From NCBI GenBank assembly GCA_028622995.1, contig JAJQJQ010000014.1:3286001-3350000 (forward strand): 64,000 nt of DNA, in the 5' to 3' direction. This document shows, piece after piece, positions 34,920 to 45,944 of the stretch; positions within the stretch are counted from its first letter, which is position 1, and each line of letters starts with the position of its first letter. The DNA is from Panagrolaimus kolymaensis (taxonomy: Eukaryota; Nematoda; Chromadorea; Rhabditida; Panagrolaimidae). The notes beneath the pieces are model-generated. The model had not been told where the DNA came from. It did no database searches and was given only the letters and a program-made list of their open reading frames with translations. Both the position numbers and the translations under genes were made by a program.

Positions 34920-35460
34920 TTATTGTACATTTTAAATTGAAAAAGTTGTTTAACTAATATTTTTACACATTTCCATAGCTGTATTAAAAGTTTAACGACT
35001 CTAAAATAATAAACCATTTTTTAGAAAGCGCAGGTGATCAAATTTATTCAATTTTTTGATCTTTTCAATTTAAAATAAAAGGACTGGGCTAATATAAAGC
35101 AAAAAGGTTTCATTGCTTCGATTTTTAAAAAAATAATATCACACAAATTTTGTAATAAATATTTTGTAGTTGTTTTTATTTTTTTGATTAGATTACATCA
35201 TCCATTTGAATTGACCAAAGAAATTCAAACAACTTTCCCCAAAATTATTGTTTGTTTAGTGAAAGAAAAATGTATATAATTTATGTAAATACACCATAAA
35301 TCAGATTTTTGATTTCGAGAGAGAAAGAATGAGAGAGATCAGCTGCTGCTGTATATAAGTTCAAAAAAAAAGTAGTATAAATGGACATAATAAAATTGGC
35401 CAGAAAAACAAACTAAAAAAACAACAAGTTTTTTGGACATTAAAGATTTAAGTTTGTAAA
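34920..35460. other. Intergenic upstream of the TIL gene
   Basis: No gene is supported. It includes TATATAAGTTC about 115 bp upstream of the TIL start codon (near 35352), which could act as a TATA box. A short GAGAGAGAAAGAATGAGAGAG purine tract lies at about 35317-35337. Confidence 0.35.
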
Positions 35461-35470
35461 TTCAAAAAAG

Positions 35471-35858
35471 ATGAAAGTCAGCTTTGTTTGGATATTTTCT
35501 GTTTTATTTTGTATTGGTAAGTTTAACGTTTTTGTAAATTTTAAACTAAAATTATTATTAACAAAAATTTCTCACAATGAAAAATAAATTATTACTAAGT
35601 TTAGTTACCGCTCAATATTGTCCACCAAATGAAAGTTGGAATGTTTGTGCTCCTCCATGCCCAGCAACATGTTCTCAAATAATTGTTAGTTTTTTTTAAA
35701 ACCACCTTTATTTTTCAAAGAATATATTTTAGGCTCCTCTCTGCCTTGAACCTTGCTTTCCTGCGTGTGTATGCAACCTTGGTTTTGTTCGAGAAGAATT
35801 TAGTGGATATTGTGTATCGGTTTTAGAATGCCTTGCTGGACCATCCATTTTTGGATAA
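35471..35858 (+). CDS. Secreted TIL-domain (trypsin inhibitor-like) protein, 3 exons
   Basis: Exons 35471-35516, 35605-35684 and 35733-35858 join in phases 1 and 0 to 83 residues. The signal peptide is MKVSFVWIFSVLFCIGVTA. The mature part is a single TIL domain with all ten cysteines in order: YC, VC, PC, TC, LC, PC, AC, VC, YC, EC, including the hallmark pairs PACVCNLGFV and GYC...ECL. TIL proteins are small serine-protease inhibitors or toxin-like secreted peptides; the reactive-site loop lies between the fifth and sixth cysteines region (APLCLEPCFP). The short tail AGPSIFG follows. It is expected to be secreted to the body cavity, cuticle or host interface. Confidence 0.9.
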
Positions 35859-35869
35859 TTTAATCATTA

Positions 35870-36340
35870 TCAATGATTTATACTTTTTTCTTTTTGTATG
35901 TATATAGATTTTATGGAAGAAAAATAATATTTGTAAAAAAGTGAATAATTTTTTTGTTTTTGGAAGAAGGATTATTTTTTCAGTGTCGAATATTTAATTG
36001 AACACAAAACTGATGTAAATAAAAAAGTAAAATTTTAACAACACATAAAATAATAAATCATGTAGGGGCCATGTTTCCTTCACTAATCTTCCAACTTTAA
36101 AATATAAAGCTTTAATCTGAAATTTTTTTAAATTATCCAATTAACAGTTATTAAAAAAAAAGATTTGCAACGTGAATATTTTTGCAATATGCTTATTGAA
36201 ATTTTGGTGTATGGATTAAATGGAGATTAAGTACTGGCAAAACACCATTCGCTCTAATTGCTTTGGGTTCGAAATGTTCATATCCAAAAAAGTATAAAAG
36301 TGTTAATCGGTTGTTTGGAGTTTGGAACTTTTTTTGGTTG
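35870..36340. other. Intergenic between TIL gene and Cys-rich gene
   Basis: A/T-rich; AATAAA-like signals follow the TIL stop (for example near 36050). No ORF or repeat is supported. Confidence 0.35.
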
Positions 36341-36348
36341 TAAAAAAA

Positions 36349-37185
36349 ATGTGGCAACAATCATTTTTTGGAGGTATTCTTTAAATTTATTTTTTTCTCA
36401 TTATTTCAAAGTTTAAAATCAAAATTTTAGGGTTAAATGGTTGTTTAGTTATTTTTGTGGCGGTAGTTGTCGTGGTAGCTGATACCGACCCAGATTATGA
36501 ATGCTTTAGAAAAGCCGGAAATAAATATTCTTATTGTCCTGAATATCTTTCATATGAAAGTCATCCACATAATAATAATTTTAAAAATGATGTAAAGTAA
36601 GAGATTTTTTTTAAATAAGTTTTATTTCTGCAGATTTTTCTTTAAAAAAAATCTTTTTTAAGTGAATTAGCTCGCGTAACATTGGCCTGTACTAAAAAAG
36701 AATATTTGAAAGCCGGTTGTAATAAAGCTGAATGGGTTCGAGTTTGTAAATGGAATGTTGATGCAGAAAAGGTTAAAATTATTGGGGGCAAAATCTTAAC
36801 GATATTCTTCGACAACATTGTAATGATGATAAAATTAATAAAAATGATGGAGACGAATCAGCATTTTGTTTTGAACAAATAGCTGAAAAAATGAATTATT
36901 TATCGTGTCCAGAAGTTATTTACATTGCTACAAATAAAAAAAATCTTACTGAGTAAGTATCTCAATATCTTTCAAAGGGCTAAATAAACTTTATGTGTAA
37001 CTTATTTTTTTAGTGATGATATGATTCGTCAACAAACAGCTTGTTATAAGCGTCAATATCTAACAAATGATTGTAATATTGCTGAATGGGAACAAGTATG
37101 CAATAAAATGATTCACAGCCTTCCAATCCACTTTCCGGATAATTTCAAAAAATTCAATCTTACACCAAAACATTGTGGTGTTTAA
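36349..37185 (+). CDS. Secreted tandem Cys-module protein with a one-base phase break
   Basis: Exons 36349-36373, 36431-36596, 36663-36952 and 37014-37185. A short first exon (MWQQSFFG) plus LVIFVAVVVVVA forms a signal peptide. Three related Cys blocks follow: DYECF..YSYCPEYL, LACTKKEYLKAGCNKAEWVR then VCKW, and TACYKRQYLTNDCNIAEWEQ then VC, showing internal duplication of a C-x8-C-x5-W-x2-VC module. Exon 3 is 290 bases where 291 are needed: the frame before GGGGG at about 36785-36789 (EKVKII) and the frame after it (QNLNDILRQHC) differ by one base, and the downstream frame continues in phase into exon 4. Family unrecognised. The paralog at 42131-42857 confirms the exon-intron plan. Confidence 0.7.
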
Positions 37186-37376
37186 ATTTTTATTTATCGA
37201 CTCAAAAAATTATAAAAAATCTGTTTTGTTAAAATAAAGTTATAATTACTCTATTTATACTCTTTTAAAAAAATTTCCTGTTATGGTTGCAACAGAGATA
37301 CAAAAAATTTTAGTATTCAAATTTATCGCAATTTATTATTAATAAGTTTTTTTTCATCGAATTTAAATACATATTT

Positions 37377-39041
37377 TTATCCTTTCTTTTTTCTTTCCAA
37401 TGTCCATCTTTTTTCTTCAGTGACTCTTCCGTTTTTAACTAATAACTTTTTCCAATATGGAAGAAACAAATCAAAATCGTGAGTGTCTTTTGGATGAGTT
37501 CCAACTTTTGTGACAACTGCATTATAATAAACTGAGCCTTGACTTTTCATTAAATATCCCACCCACCATGAATAAGTGCTCGAAGAAGCTGACATCAAAA
37601 ATGTGTCACAATATTGAATGGCAAAACACATATCAAAACTTCGAGTAGTGGCGTAAGGGAATAAATTTGTGATGGAAGTAAAATTCTGGAAAAAATGTTT
37701 TTAAATTTAAAAAAAAATAGACACAAAATTTTTTTTAGCCGTTTTTTTTTTAAGATTATAAAACTTATTTGAGAAATTAACTTTCTCATTTGTTTTTTCC
37801 TACTCTGATAAAAAAAGTAAAAAAAATTTGCAGCTTCCATTTGCGTTTTTTAATTAAATAAAAAGGGTTGTTTTGAAAATTTTTTAGAAACCTTACCAAA
37901 TTTGGAAAATTCATATTTTTTTTAATAAAATCTTTATCATTTCCAAAATTAAAAAGAGAAATTTTTGAAATATCTTTATACTGCAATTCTTTAAAAATAT
38001 ATTCGGTTGCTGGAGCAACAAAATCCGTTCGAGTTTCTAATGGCCAATATGGAACAAAATCACCTCGACGAACATGAATGCAAAGTTTATGGGAGTCATA
38101 ATCGTTCCTAAATTTTTCTCGACTAATTAAAGAAATCAAAATTTTGTTGAGCTCACTTCCAAATTTCTTTTGCTATTTCAGCAGCTTTTTCTTTGATGGA
38201 ATCGCTGCATTCCATTAATTTTTTAATGTCTTCATAATATTGATTAAAAAATTTATAGGATTGCAAATAATTTCCTGAGACTTTTAAATATTTTGATTTT
38301 TCATATTTTATTAACCTTTAAAAATTTAAAGTAAATGGAATTTCAGAATAAAACAAAAGAAAGATTACTTTTCAGGATTTTCATAAATGCAACAATCATC
38401 ACTCAAATCGACTAATTTTACCAAACTTTTATGTGGAGCCTAAAAATTTGCATAAAAATATAAAGTTAAAAAAGGGAGGAAAAAGTTGCTTACTTTAATT
38501 TCAATAAATTCATGCAAAAGCGGAAAACTTTCTGAAAGTTCTGTCAATCCTTGATTTTGAGATTCTATACTTGCATGTACATATGGAATTCGATCCAAGG
38601 TTCTGCCAATTCCATAAAGGCTTGCAAATCGGAAAAGCTAAAATTATAATTTACTTGATTTAAAAAAAATTTCGCCTTTCATAATTTCGTCTTAATAATT
38701 GTAGTCTTTATTTTTGGCTTGGAAAGATTGGTAGTTTTAAATATAATTTAAAAATTTTATTTAAAAAATAAAAATACTTACCATATTTCCTAAATCTGCT
38801 GGATGATCAAATGACGAAGTTATATATCGCCTTCGAAGAGCATAATTTATTTCAAAATCATTAAAATTAGCTTTTTCTTTGTAATATTCCAAAGTATCAT
38901 TATCTAAAAATTCATAGCTGCCGATAATTAAATAAATTTTTAAAAAGACTAACAGTCACTTGAAAAATTATAAGCAAAATAAACAAGAATTAAAAAAAGT
39001 AAACTAAAAACAGCAAAATAAGTTTTAAAAGACAACAACAT
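37377..39041 (-). CDS. GT11 (alpha-1,2-fucosyltransferase-like) type II membrane enzyme, 7 exons
   Basis: Exons 39041-38954, 38903-38782, 38637-38494, 38439-38369, 38315-38157, 38122-37897 and 37685-37377 are all phase-consistent and give 372 residues. A short cytoplasmic start is followed by one TM anchor (YFAVFSLLFLILVYFAY). GT11 landmarks are LFRFASLYGIGRTLDRIPY near the start of the catalytic domain, the GDP-fucose motif HVRRGDF (about residue 225), and the C-terminal CDTFLMSASSSTYSWWVGYL. Enzymes of this family move fucose from GDP-fucose to glycans in the Golgi lumen; nematodes have many such genes of unknown acceptor. Motif Arg and Asp residues are intact, so activity is plausible. Confidence 0.9.
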
Positions 39042-39049
39042 TTTTATAA

Positions 39050-40055
39050 AATAAAATTTTAAAATCAATTTTCTAATTTTCATTTACATTGAAAAAAGCA
39101 AAAATAAAAAAAAGAAGTCCAAAATATTGTTAGTTTCGGAGCTCTGAATAAAAAAGGCAGGCGGAAAGATGGTGAAACGATAAGTATCTTCAAGCAGCCA
39201 TTTTCAAGACGAGCGAAGGGTTTTTGTGAATTTTTGAGGTCATCGATTCCTATCGCCTAAGTGGATCTCCTTGGTCAATTTTTTTTTGCATCTTGTTATC
39301 CAAAAAAAGGTAGACAGATATTTTTTAAACCAGCTAAAAAATTGGATGAAACTTAATGAAAAAAAAGATAATTGTCTGATTTTGGTAGGTAAAAAAATAT
39401 CTGTTGTTGACATTGTTCCTGTTAAATGAGGTTAATAAAAAAAAACATCATTGGTAATTTCTAAAAAATTTCAGATTTCATTTCAGCCCTTAATTCACTT
39501 AAGAAGAAGAAAAGTTTACTTGAAAGCGAAAAATTCTAATATTGACGTCATCCCATTACTATTTTCTTTTCAAAGCTTTCGACAAACTTTATTAATTCTT
39601 TTCGATCCTTTTTGGAGGGTTCGATTGATGGTTGACGAAGTGAAAGAAAACAAACACAATTTTTATGTTCAAAAATTGCAGAAATATTTGATTTATTTTT
39701 TTGTTTTATTAAAATCACAAAAAGGTTTCGGCTATATTTCCCCAATTGTTTCATTCAAACATCGATGTCTGTGGGATAAGAATTTTATAAAAATCGAGAA
39801 GTTACATTGGCTACGAAAAATACAACTTTTATTATATTACAAAAACATAAAACATAATTGGCCACAAAAAAAAACATGCGAAAAAATCAGAGTAAAATGC
39901 TGAAGTTTGTTGCATGGATTAAAAAATGAGAATACTACAGAAAAATAAATTTAATAGTTGAGTGATAACCCAAAAAATAATACATCAACACGAAAAAGGC
40001 TCTATTATATAAATACTCAAAATATTAACATCCATATTTAGACATTTATTTATGG
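39050..40055. other. Intergenic with one doubtful 150-codon ORF
   Basis: Between the divergently transcribed GT11 and secreted gene. A plus ORF (39451-39903) and a minus ORF (39548-39754) overlap; neither opens at a well-placed ATG with a signal or splice partner. The local composition is less A/T-skewed than its surroundings, so a decayed gene is possible. I do not call one. Confidence 0.35.
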
Positions 40056-40062
40056 CTCTAGG

Positions 40063-41679
40063 ATGGCAGCGATAAAAGTTTTATTTTTCCTTTTAATTAT
40101 TTTTGTTAAAAAAAGTTTGGCTCGGCAAAACAATAATTTTATTTGTTTTCATGGAGAAAATAGCAACAATGATAAAAAATTAAATGAAAGCTTTAGCGAA
40201 ATTAATTGTCCAACAAAAAAATGTTTGGTTTTTATTTCAAAATGCAGCGATTATTGGGCTACAACTTGTCATGTGAGATTTTATTAAGGCTTTCAAGTTT
40301 TATAACAACTTTCATTGTTTTGGAATAATTCGAATGCTATGGCTTTTTTTAATACTTTTGCAGAAGCAAAAAGAATCAATCGCCTTTCATCTTTTAACGC
40401 CAGTTTATTGTATTATTGTGAAACATCAAAATGCAATGAAAATCCTTCAAATATTTCCAACGGAAAATTAATTCCAAAAAATCCGGAATCATGGGATAAT
40501 TTGCTTTGGCCTTCATTGGAAAAAGAAAAGGGTCAAAATATTTTGGTTAATTATTTTTTTCCAAATGGAACTTCTGATTTTAATTTTGTATTTTCTGGAC
40601 AAATTTTAAATTCCACTAAATCCATTTGGATTGAATATAGCTTTGATTCATATGATTCCACGGATCAAAAATATCGAATAACTATGGATTTAAAAAAACA
40701 TACAGTAAATGGATGTTTAATTAGTTTAAAACAGAAGATTTGTGGAAAGGTAAATATTTCTCAAAAATTTGGTCATGGCGATTTGTTGAATTTTGCCATC
40801 TCACAAAATAATATTAAAAAGAGCGAACTTTATTATGATTCTGATTCTGATTATGCTTATTATTATTATAGCGGGAAAAGTACTCATGAAATATATTATT
40901 ATCCTCGTGTGCTTTTTGACTATGTTCCTGAAGGGTTAGGTGAATTAAAAGGTGTTAGCTATGGTGGAGAAGGATTAAGCTTTTGGAATGTTTCACAATT
41001 TGATAGTAATGGAAAGCTTAATTTTGGTTCGAATATGCCTTTATCAAAATTTGCTGATCCTGAACCCATGACTTCGTCAAAAATTTTATGTGATAAAAAT
41101 TTTCCTGATTCTCACAAATTAAATACCAAATTAAAGTAAGTTTATAATGTGAAAAGAGACTTTGATTATGTAACACAAAAATTAAATGTGAAAATTTTCC
41201 TTTTTAGCGAAAACCAATTACTCTTGTTTTTGTGCAACCCAACTTTTTTACAAGCGCTATATAAATATTTTCCAGTTAGAAATGTATTAAAAAAAGAAGC
41301 TTTTTCATATTTTTAATTCAATTTTTTTAGGTATCAATTAATCAACGAGCATTTTAATTTTATGTCCAATAAAACATTAAAACCAAATGAAATTCATGAA
41401 TATGAAGTAAGAAAATTGCTGTGTCCTAATAATGATTTGACTCGAATTCAAATAAGTTCAATTCCATCACAAAATGATTCAAATATATTTTTTTATTCAA
41501 TGAATTCTTGGTTGTTTCAAGAATATAAATGGAAAAAAGATAGGAGTTTTAATATAACTAAAAATATTTCAATTCAAGATTACCCAATTTTGGAATTAAA
41601 CGTTGATTTAATTAAATGGAAGATTTTATGCTTTAATAAAAATAAAACCAAAAATAAAACATTTGTTGAAGGAATTTAA
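40063..41679 (+). CDS. Large secreted protein of unknown family; first splice phase unresolved
   Basis: Exon 1 is 40063-40272 with signal peptide MAAIKVLFFLLIIFVKKSLA and cysteines in CPTKKCLVFISKC. Exon 2 is 40364-41135 and exon 3 is 41331-41679, joined in phase 2. Exons 2 and 3 read about 370 residues: a Cys block (YYCETSKCNENPSN), Asn-rich beta-like sequence with many N-x-S/T sites (NGTSDF, NSTK, NVSQF), a Tyr run (YAYYYYSG) and a final KWKILCFNKNKT. The exon 1 donor CAT|GTGAGA is phase 0, but exon 2 after TTTTGCAG reads only if entered in phase 1. One base is therefore lost or the true first exon differs. No domain recognised; heavily glycosylated secretion is inferred. Confidence 0.65.
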
Positions 41680-41684
41680 TCTAT

Positions 41685-42125
41685 TCTAGGGCAATATCTT
41701 ATTCAAAATCCAAAAAATGTTATGAAATGTTAAAAAAAAGTAGAGAAAATAAAAGGATTTTTTTGTTAATTATTTTATACTTTTCTTTTGAAATGGCTTG
41801 AAAAATAATAAACAGCGCTGAAAGCACATGTATTTTTCCGAAGTGACATGGATTGTTGCAAAAAAAAAAACACTCAACGACAATTCTGTTTTACACAAAA
41901 CTTTAATCCAATCAAAAATAATTTTTTAATTATAAAATTAAAAATTGTTAATAAAAGCAAAAGCTGGATACATATTTTTCCAATTATTTTTGTTATTATC
42001 TATCATTTTAGAATTATACATATAATGGGGATTAAACACAAAACATTCTATAATCGCATTGAGTTGCAAAGTATATCGAAAAAGTTTGAATGGTTATTTT
42101 TTAAAACTTTCTTTTTTGGTAATTA
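41685..42125. other. Intergenic, nothing recognised
   Basis: A plus ORF at 41848-42126 is Lys/Ile/Phe-rich without signal peptide, motif or splice partners and is probably chance. Confidence 0.4.
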
Positions 42126-42130
42126 AAAAA

Positions 42131-42857
42131 ATGTGGCTAAAAATGGCAGGTTTGCTTTAATTTTTTCCATTTTAAGATATTTAATAATAAAATTTTTAAG
42201 TTGTTTTATGCTGCTTAATTATTTTTGTTGTTGCCATCGAAGCAACTGATTCTGATTTAAATTATGAATGCTTTCAAAATGCTTTGAATCAAATGAATAA
42301 TGATTCGTGCCCTTTAATTACACCTGAAATCAATTTTAACGAAGAGTGAAATTAAATTTAACACAATTTTTTTCTTTTATTATAGCATTTTTAGAATTCA
42401 CGTTAATTTAACTATAGCATGCCAAAAGGAGCAATATTTTAATCATGGATGTAATGAAAGTGAATGGGTTCGAGTATGCACTAAAAAAGTTGCAAATTTT
42501 GATACAAGTTTCTCTAACACTATCATTAGCAATATAAGTAAGTATGCTTAAAAAAAGGATTAATGTCCCAAACAAATTAATTTTTATATTTTTTTAGTTG
42601 AAAATATTCCATCAATGAATCCGTTAAAAAAAAGCGCATATATGTATAAATATTGTAATGAAGGGATAAACGATCCAGATTTTGATTGTTTATCGAATTC
42701 AGCAATAACATGTCCGGAATTAATTTCATTTAGAAATCAAGCTATGCCAAAGGATTACGATCAAAAGTATGTATTTTATTTTAATTCTCCCAATTGTTCC
42801 TTCATATCATGTGGTAGCGTAATTTTCGTGATAAGAGTCTCCAAAAAAAAACAATAA
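42131..42857 (+). CDS. Secreted Cys-module protein, paralog of the 36.3-kb gene, 4 exons
   Basis: Exons 42131-42149, 42201-42345, 42386-42537 and 42598-42857 join in phases 1, 2 and 1 to 191 residues. The first exon is tiny (MWLKMA), matching MWQQSFFG of the paralog; the signal core is LCCLIIFVVAIEA. Then come DLNYECFQNALN and the module LTIACQKEQYFNHGCNESEW followed by VRVC, and a second Cys stretch (YKYCNEGINDPDFDC and TCPELISF). It lacks the final module present in the 36.3-kb gene. The end (KKKQ) is read through what may have been a donor (CAAAA|GTATGT), so it looks 3'-truncated relative to its paralog. Confidence 0.75.
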
Positions 42858-42953
42858 AAACCCAGCAAAAAATATAGAATAATATAAAAAAAGCATTGTA
42901 TAATTCAAACTGTCGAAAAGAATAAAAAAAAAAAACAAATAGTCAATAGTAAA

Positions 42954-44160
42954 CTAAAAAATAAGCCAAAGAATAGAACAAAAAATTTCAAACGAAATCA
43001 TTAAAAGGATATAAAGCATACACAATAATTCATATAAACAATTTAAAATACTCATATTGGGATCCAAACTACTACTATGAAATTTAAAAACAATTTGATT
43101 TTTACTATTTTCATTCTTTAATTGTTTAAATGCATTTTTTGCTTTTTCAACATTTAGCCATATGTCAAAATCAAGTATCAAATAACGATTTTTTGCAAAA
43201 TTTTTCTAAAAATGTATTTTTAATGTTTAATTTTTTTTGTTTTGCTCTGAAGATTTATTTATTAAAAACCGAGAATTAATTTTCCTTTAAAACTTTTTTC
43301 CAGATATAATAAAAGTGAAAAGCAAACCTTTGAAAAAACAAATAAATCATTCAAATTAAAAGTTTCATTAATGGTTGCAATAAATAAAAGTTTAACCTTA
43401 ACTTTCATAATAATTGATCCAAAATTTTCATCTTGATTAAGCATTGAGTCATGCAATTTAAACCTAAGTTATTATAATGGATGAAAAAAACGTTGGAATA
43501 AATAATAAATATAACTATTGATTAAGAAACAAAACATACTTACCAAAAACTTTCTGCATTTGGAACTTTCTCAATAATTTTAGTTAAATTTAATTCTTCA
43601 TTATTTGTATTCGTAATTTTTGTTAAAGACAAAGACAAATGATTTACTTTTTTGTGATTTATAAACAAATCAAATTCTTTTTCAGTTAAATCTAAATTAT
43701 CCAATGAAATTTTAGAAGCATCGCATCGATAAATTTTTGAAAAAATCTTTTTATAGGTATTTTTATCCTGATTGGATAAATCCAACCATACCCTGCCAAT
43801 AATCCAAAGATTTGAGGGCAATGAATTTAAAGAAACGACGTAAGTTTTATTGAAGCTGATATATTTCATAAATTTAGAAAGAAAAGAATTAGTGTCGAAT
43901 TGATAAAAAATTATTCTTGGATTTCTTGAATAAAAATATTTACAGGTTTTTATAAGTTTTTCATAAATTTTTGGATTGGTAGCATTCAATAAATAATTAA
44001 TTATGTCGGACGGGAAACAAGGGTTTTGGTTATAACAATTCTTCTTTAATAACCCCTTTTTTAGAAGTTTCATATTAGAAGCGACCTCTGTATCATCTTC
44101 TCTTATAATCAAAATTCTTTTTTCAGCTAATATGTGTTTTAACGTTGAAATCAAAGTCAT
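42954..44160 (-). CDS. F-box-like protein of an expanded nematode family, 3 exons
   Basis: Exons 44160-43544, 43463-43328 and 43205-42954 join in phases 2 and 0 to 334 residues. An F-box-like segment occurs at about residues 45-80: CFPSDIINYLLNATNPKIYE, then KLIKTCKYFYSRNP. This is the form common in large nematode expansions. A Leu-rich stretch follows (LDNLDLTEKEFDLFINHKK, HLSLSLTKI), then a region ending in LDFDIWLNVEKAKNAFKQL and a hydrophobic C-terminus. By family analogy it would bridge SKP1 and substrates in ubiquitin ligases, though the F-box match is weak and unproven. A truncated relative lies immediately upstream at 44889-45300. Confidence 0.7.
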
Positions 44161-44546
44161 TTCGGCTTGATCTCGAGAAAAAAAATTAATAACTCCTAAT
44201 AAATATTTTTCCTAGAAATTGATTAATTATTAAAACGCAAATCAAAGAAGAAGAAAAAGGCGCCAAAAAATTCCAAGTCAGCTTTAGTTGATTGCGCATT
44301 CGACCATTCAATAATGGAAATATGTTGTTTGTCCGTGCATTTTTGAGGTCAATTTTTCGCCTCATATGTTTTATTAAAGGTGCAAAATAGAAGAGAAAAA
44401 CAAAATAATGGTATTTTAACAATATTCTTGCCTCAAATTTTCCGAAAAGAAAACACATTATCTTTTTATTATTTTGGCGAAACAAGTTATTTGAATCGAT
44501 ATAATATTTTTATGGCTTAGTGTTCTTGATATTCTTATTTTGTCAG

Positions 44547-44655
44547 GTATAAAATGGGGCTCAGCGGCTCGGCTGACTATTTCGGGCTCGGCGCGTAGTA
44601 TGTTTGGGTGGATTTTTTGAGCCGAGCCGCATTTTAGTCAGCCGAGGCAAGACAT
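44547..44655. repeat. G+C-rich inverted repeat patch
   Basis: Within about 110 bp, GGCTCGGCTGACTA occurs and is followed by its near-complement TAGTCAGCCGAG. The units GGCTCGGC and GCCGAGCC repeat several times. G+C here is far above the surroundings. It resembles a small foldback element or its remnant; no ORF. Confidence 0.55.
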
Positions 44656-44888
44656 GCTCAAATTATTTTTTTTTCGTTTATTTATGATTTAATGAAAAAT
44701 TACAACCGCATATCAGCAAACTTTAAAGCTCATCGATAAATTTTTAAGATAATTAAATAGTGTAAATAAATTTAATAATATTTATTCAAATATTACCCAA
44801 GAAGACATTTTAAAAATAAAAATAAAGAATAAAACCAAAAAATAGGGTTACAAAAAACAATAGAATTCTTTTTGGAAAAACAAAACAG

Positions 44889-45300
44889 TTAATCAGAGAA
44901 TAAATACGGATCTTGTAATGGAAGATAAACACTCAGCCAAAACCATCTTATTCGACGTCTTAGCCGTGTTAAACGGTTATAAGGATTATGTTGATTTGAC
45001 CATTGTAAGGGATAACAAGAAAATTTAATTTTCTTTTCATTATTTCCATTCTCTTTCATAAATTCTTCGAAAGCTTTTTTAGCTTTTTCAACATGGTCCA
45101 TATTTGTATCGTTATAATATAGCAAAAAGAAAGCTTTTTTTGCAAAATTTTTCTATAAAAAGTGATAGCATAAATTTTTTTTTCTAAATGTAAAAAAGCT
45201 TTTTACTTGAGCAAATTTACAGTGTTTTTTTAGTGCTATAAAATCCCCCGAATTTCCTTTCAAAGATGGGGTCAAAGAATTTGGAACTGAACCGCTGGAA
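44889..45300 (-). pseudogene. 5'-truncated copy of the F-box-like gene
   Basis: Two exons remain: about 45300-45207 (reading LKGNSGDFIALKKHCKFAQ, donor GTAAAAAGC) and about 45155-44889, opening KNFAKKAFFLLYYNDTNMD and continuing VEKAKKAFEEFMKENGN. The latter matches the last exon of 42954-44160 (KNFAKNRYLILDFDIWLN, VEKAKNAFKQL). No F-box exon or start codon is seen upstream of 45300. A complete gene with missed exons is possible but less likely. Confidence 0.55.
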
Positions 45301-45503
45301 TAAAATTATTTAAACTATGGATTTAATGTAAATAACAAAGTTTGTAAATTATGTAATAAAATTGAAAATAAATTAAATGAACCCAAAAAAAAACTAATAT
45401 TAAAGAGATTTTTTCTTTCTTGACAAACAATATCGCACAACATGAAAAAAAAATTTAAAAGCCTTGACTAATGCAACCAGGGATGTCGAAACCGGAAGTT
45501 TAA

Positions 45504-45607
45504 AATTCATCATTTTTAAATTTGCAAATTTCATAAGAAAAATTTCTCAAATTCATCATTTTTAAATTTGCAAATTTCATAAAAAAAATTTCTCAAATTC
45601 ATCATTG
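45504..45607. repeat. 47-bp tandem repeat, about 2.2 copies
   Basis: The unit begins ATTCATCATTTTTAAATTTG at 45504 and again at 45551, with a partial third start at 45598; copies differ at only one or two bases. Non-coding, between the truncated F-box-like copy and the 45.9-kb receptor. Confidence 0.8.
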
Positions 45608-45944
45608 ACTTTTTTGCACCCATTACATGCCTCAAATTAATTTTGCTAATAACATCTGCGTGTAGTCTTTTGAAAATTTTTCTGAACTTTAATTTAAAAA
45701 ATGTTATAAAACACCTTTTGAAAGTTGCTTTTCCGAACATTGCTTATTTTATTTTCTTTAATTTTTTTTAAAGTTAGTTTTAGCAAAGACATAAAAAATT
45801 TTAAGTTTAGCATTTAAAGCTTACATTATATTTCCTTGTTTTTTAAAATTTTTTACGTAAAAAGGTTTAAAAGTGTGAAGTGTTTTTAGTAAACTTCTGG
45901 AATTAGCCAACTTGTTTCGATTATTTTCTGGTAAAACAAGTAAA

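Noticed and set aside
34742..35017. 91-codon minus ORF across the tRNA-like gene
   Set aside because: It is the antisense shadow of the structured RNA gene, whose stems, boxes and terminator explain the sequence.
39451..39903. 150-codon plus-strand ORF
   Set aside because: No credible start, no motif, and an equally protein-like short minus ORF overlaps it; left as undecided intergenic sequence.
41206..41290. Possible extra exon of the 40-kb gene (acceptor CTTTTTTAG, donor GTTAGA)
   Set aside because: Including it makes the next exon enter in a frame that hits a stop, whereas direct joining of 41135 to 41331 is phase-consistent.
41848..42126. 92-codon ORF before the 42.1-kb gene
   Set aside because: Composition follows base composition and it ends just at the next gene's start; no domain or signal peptide.
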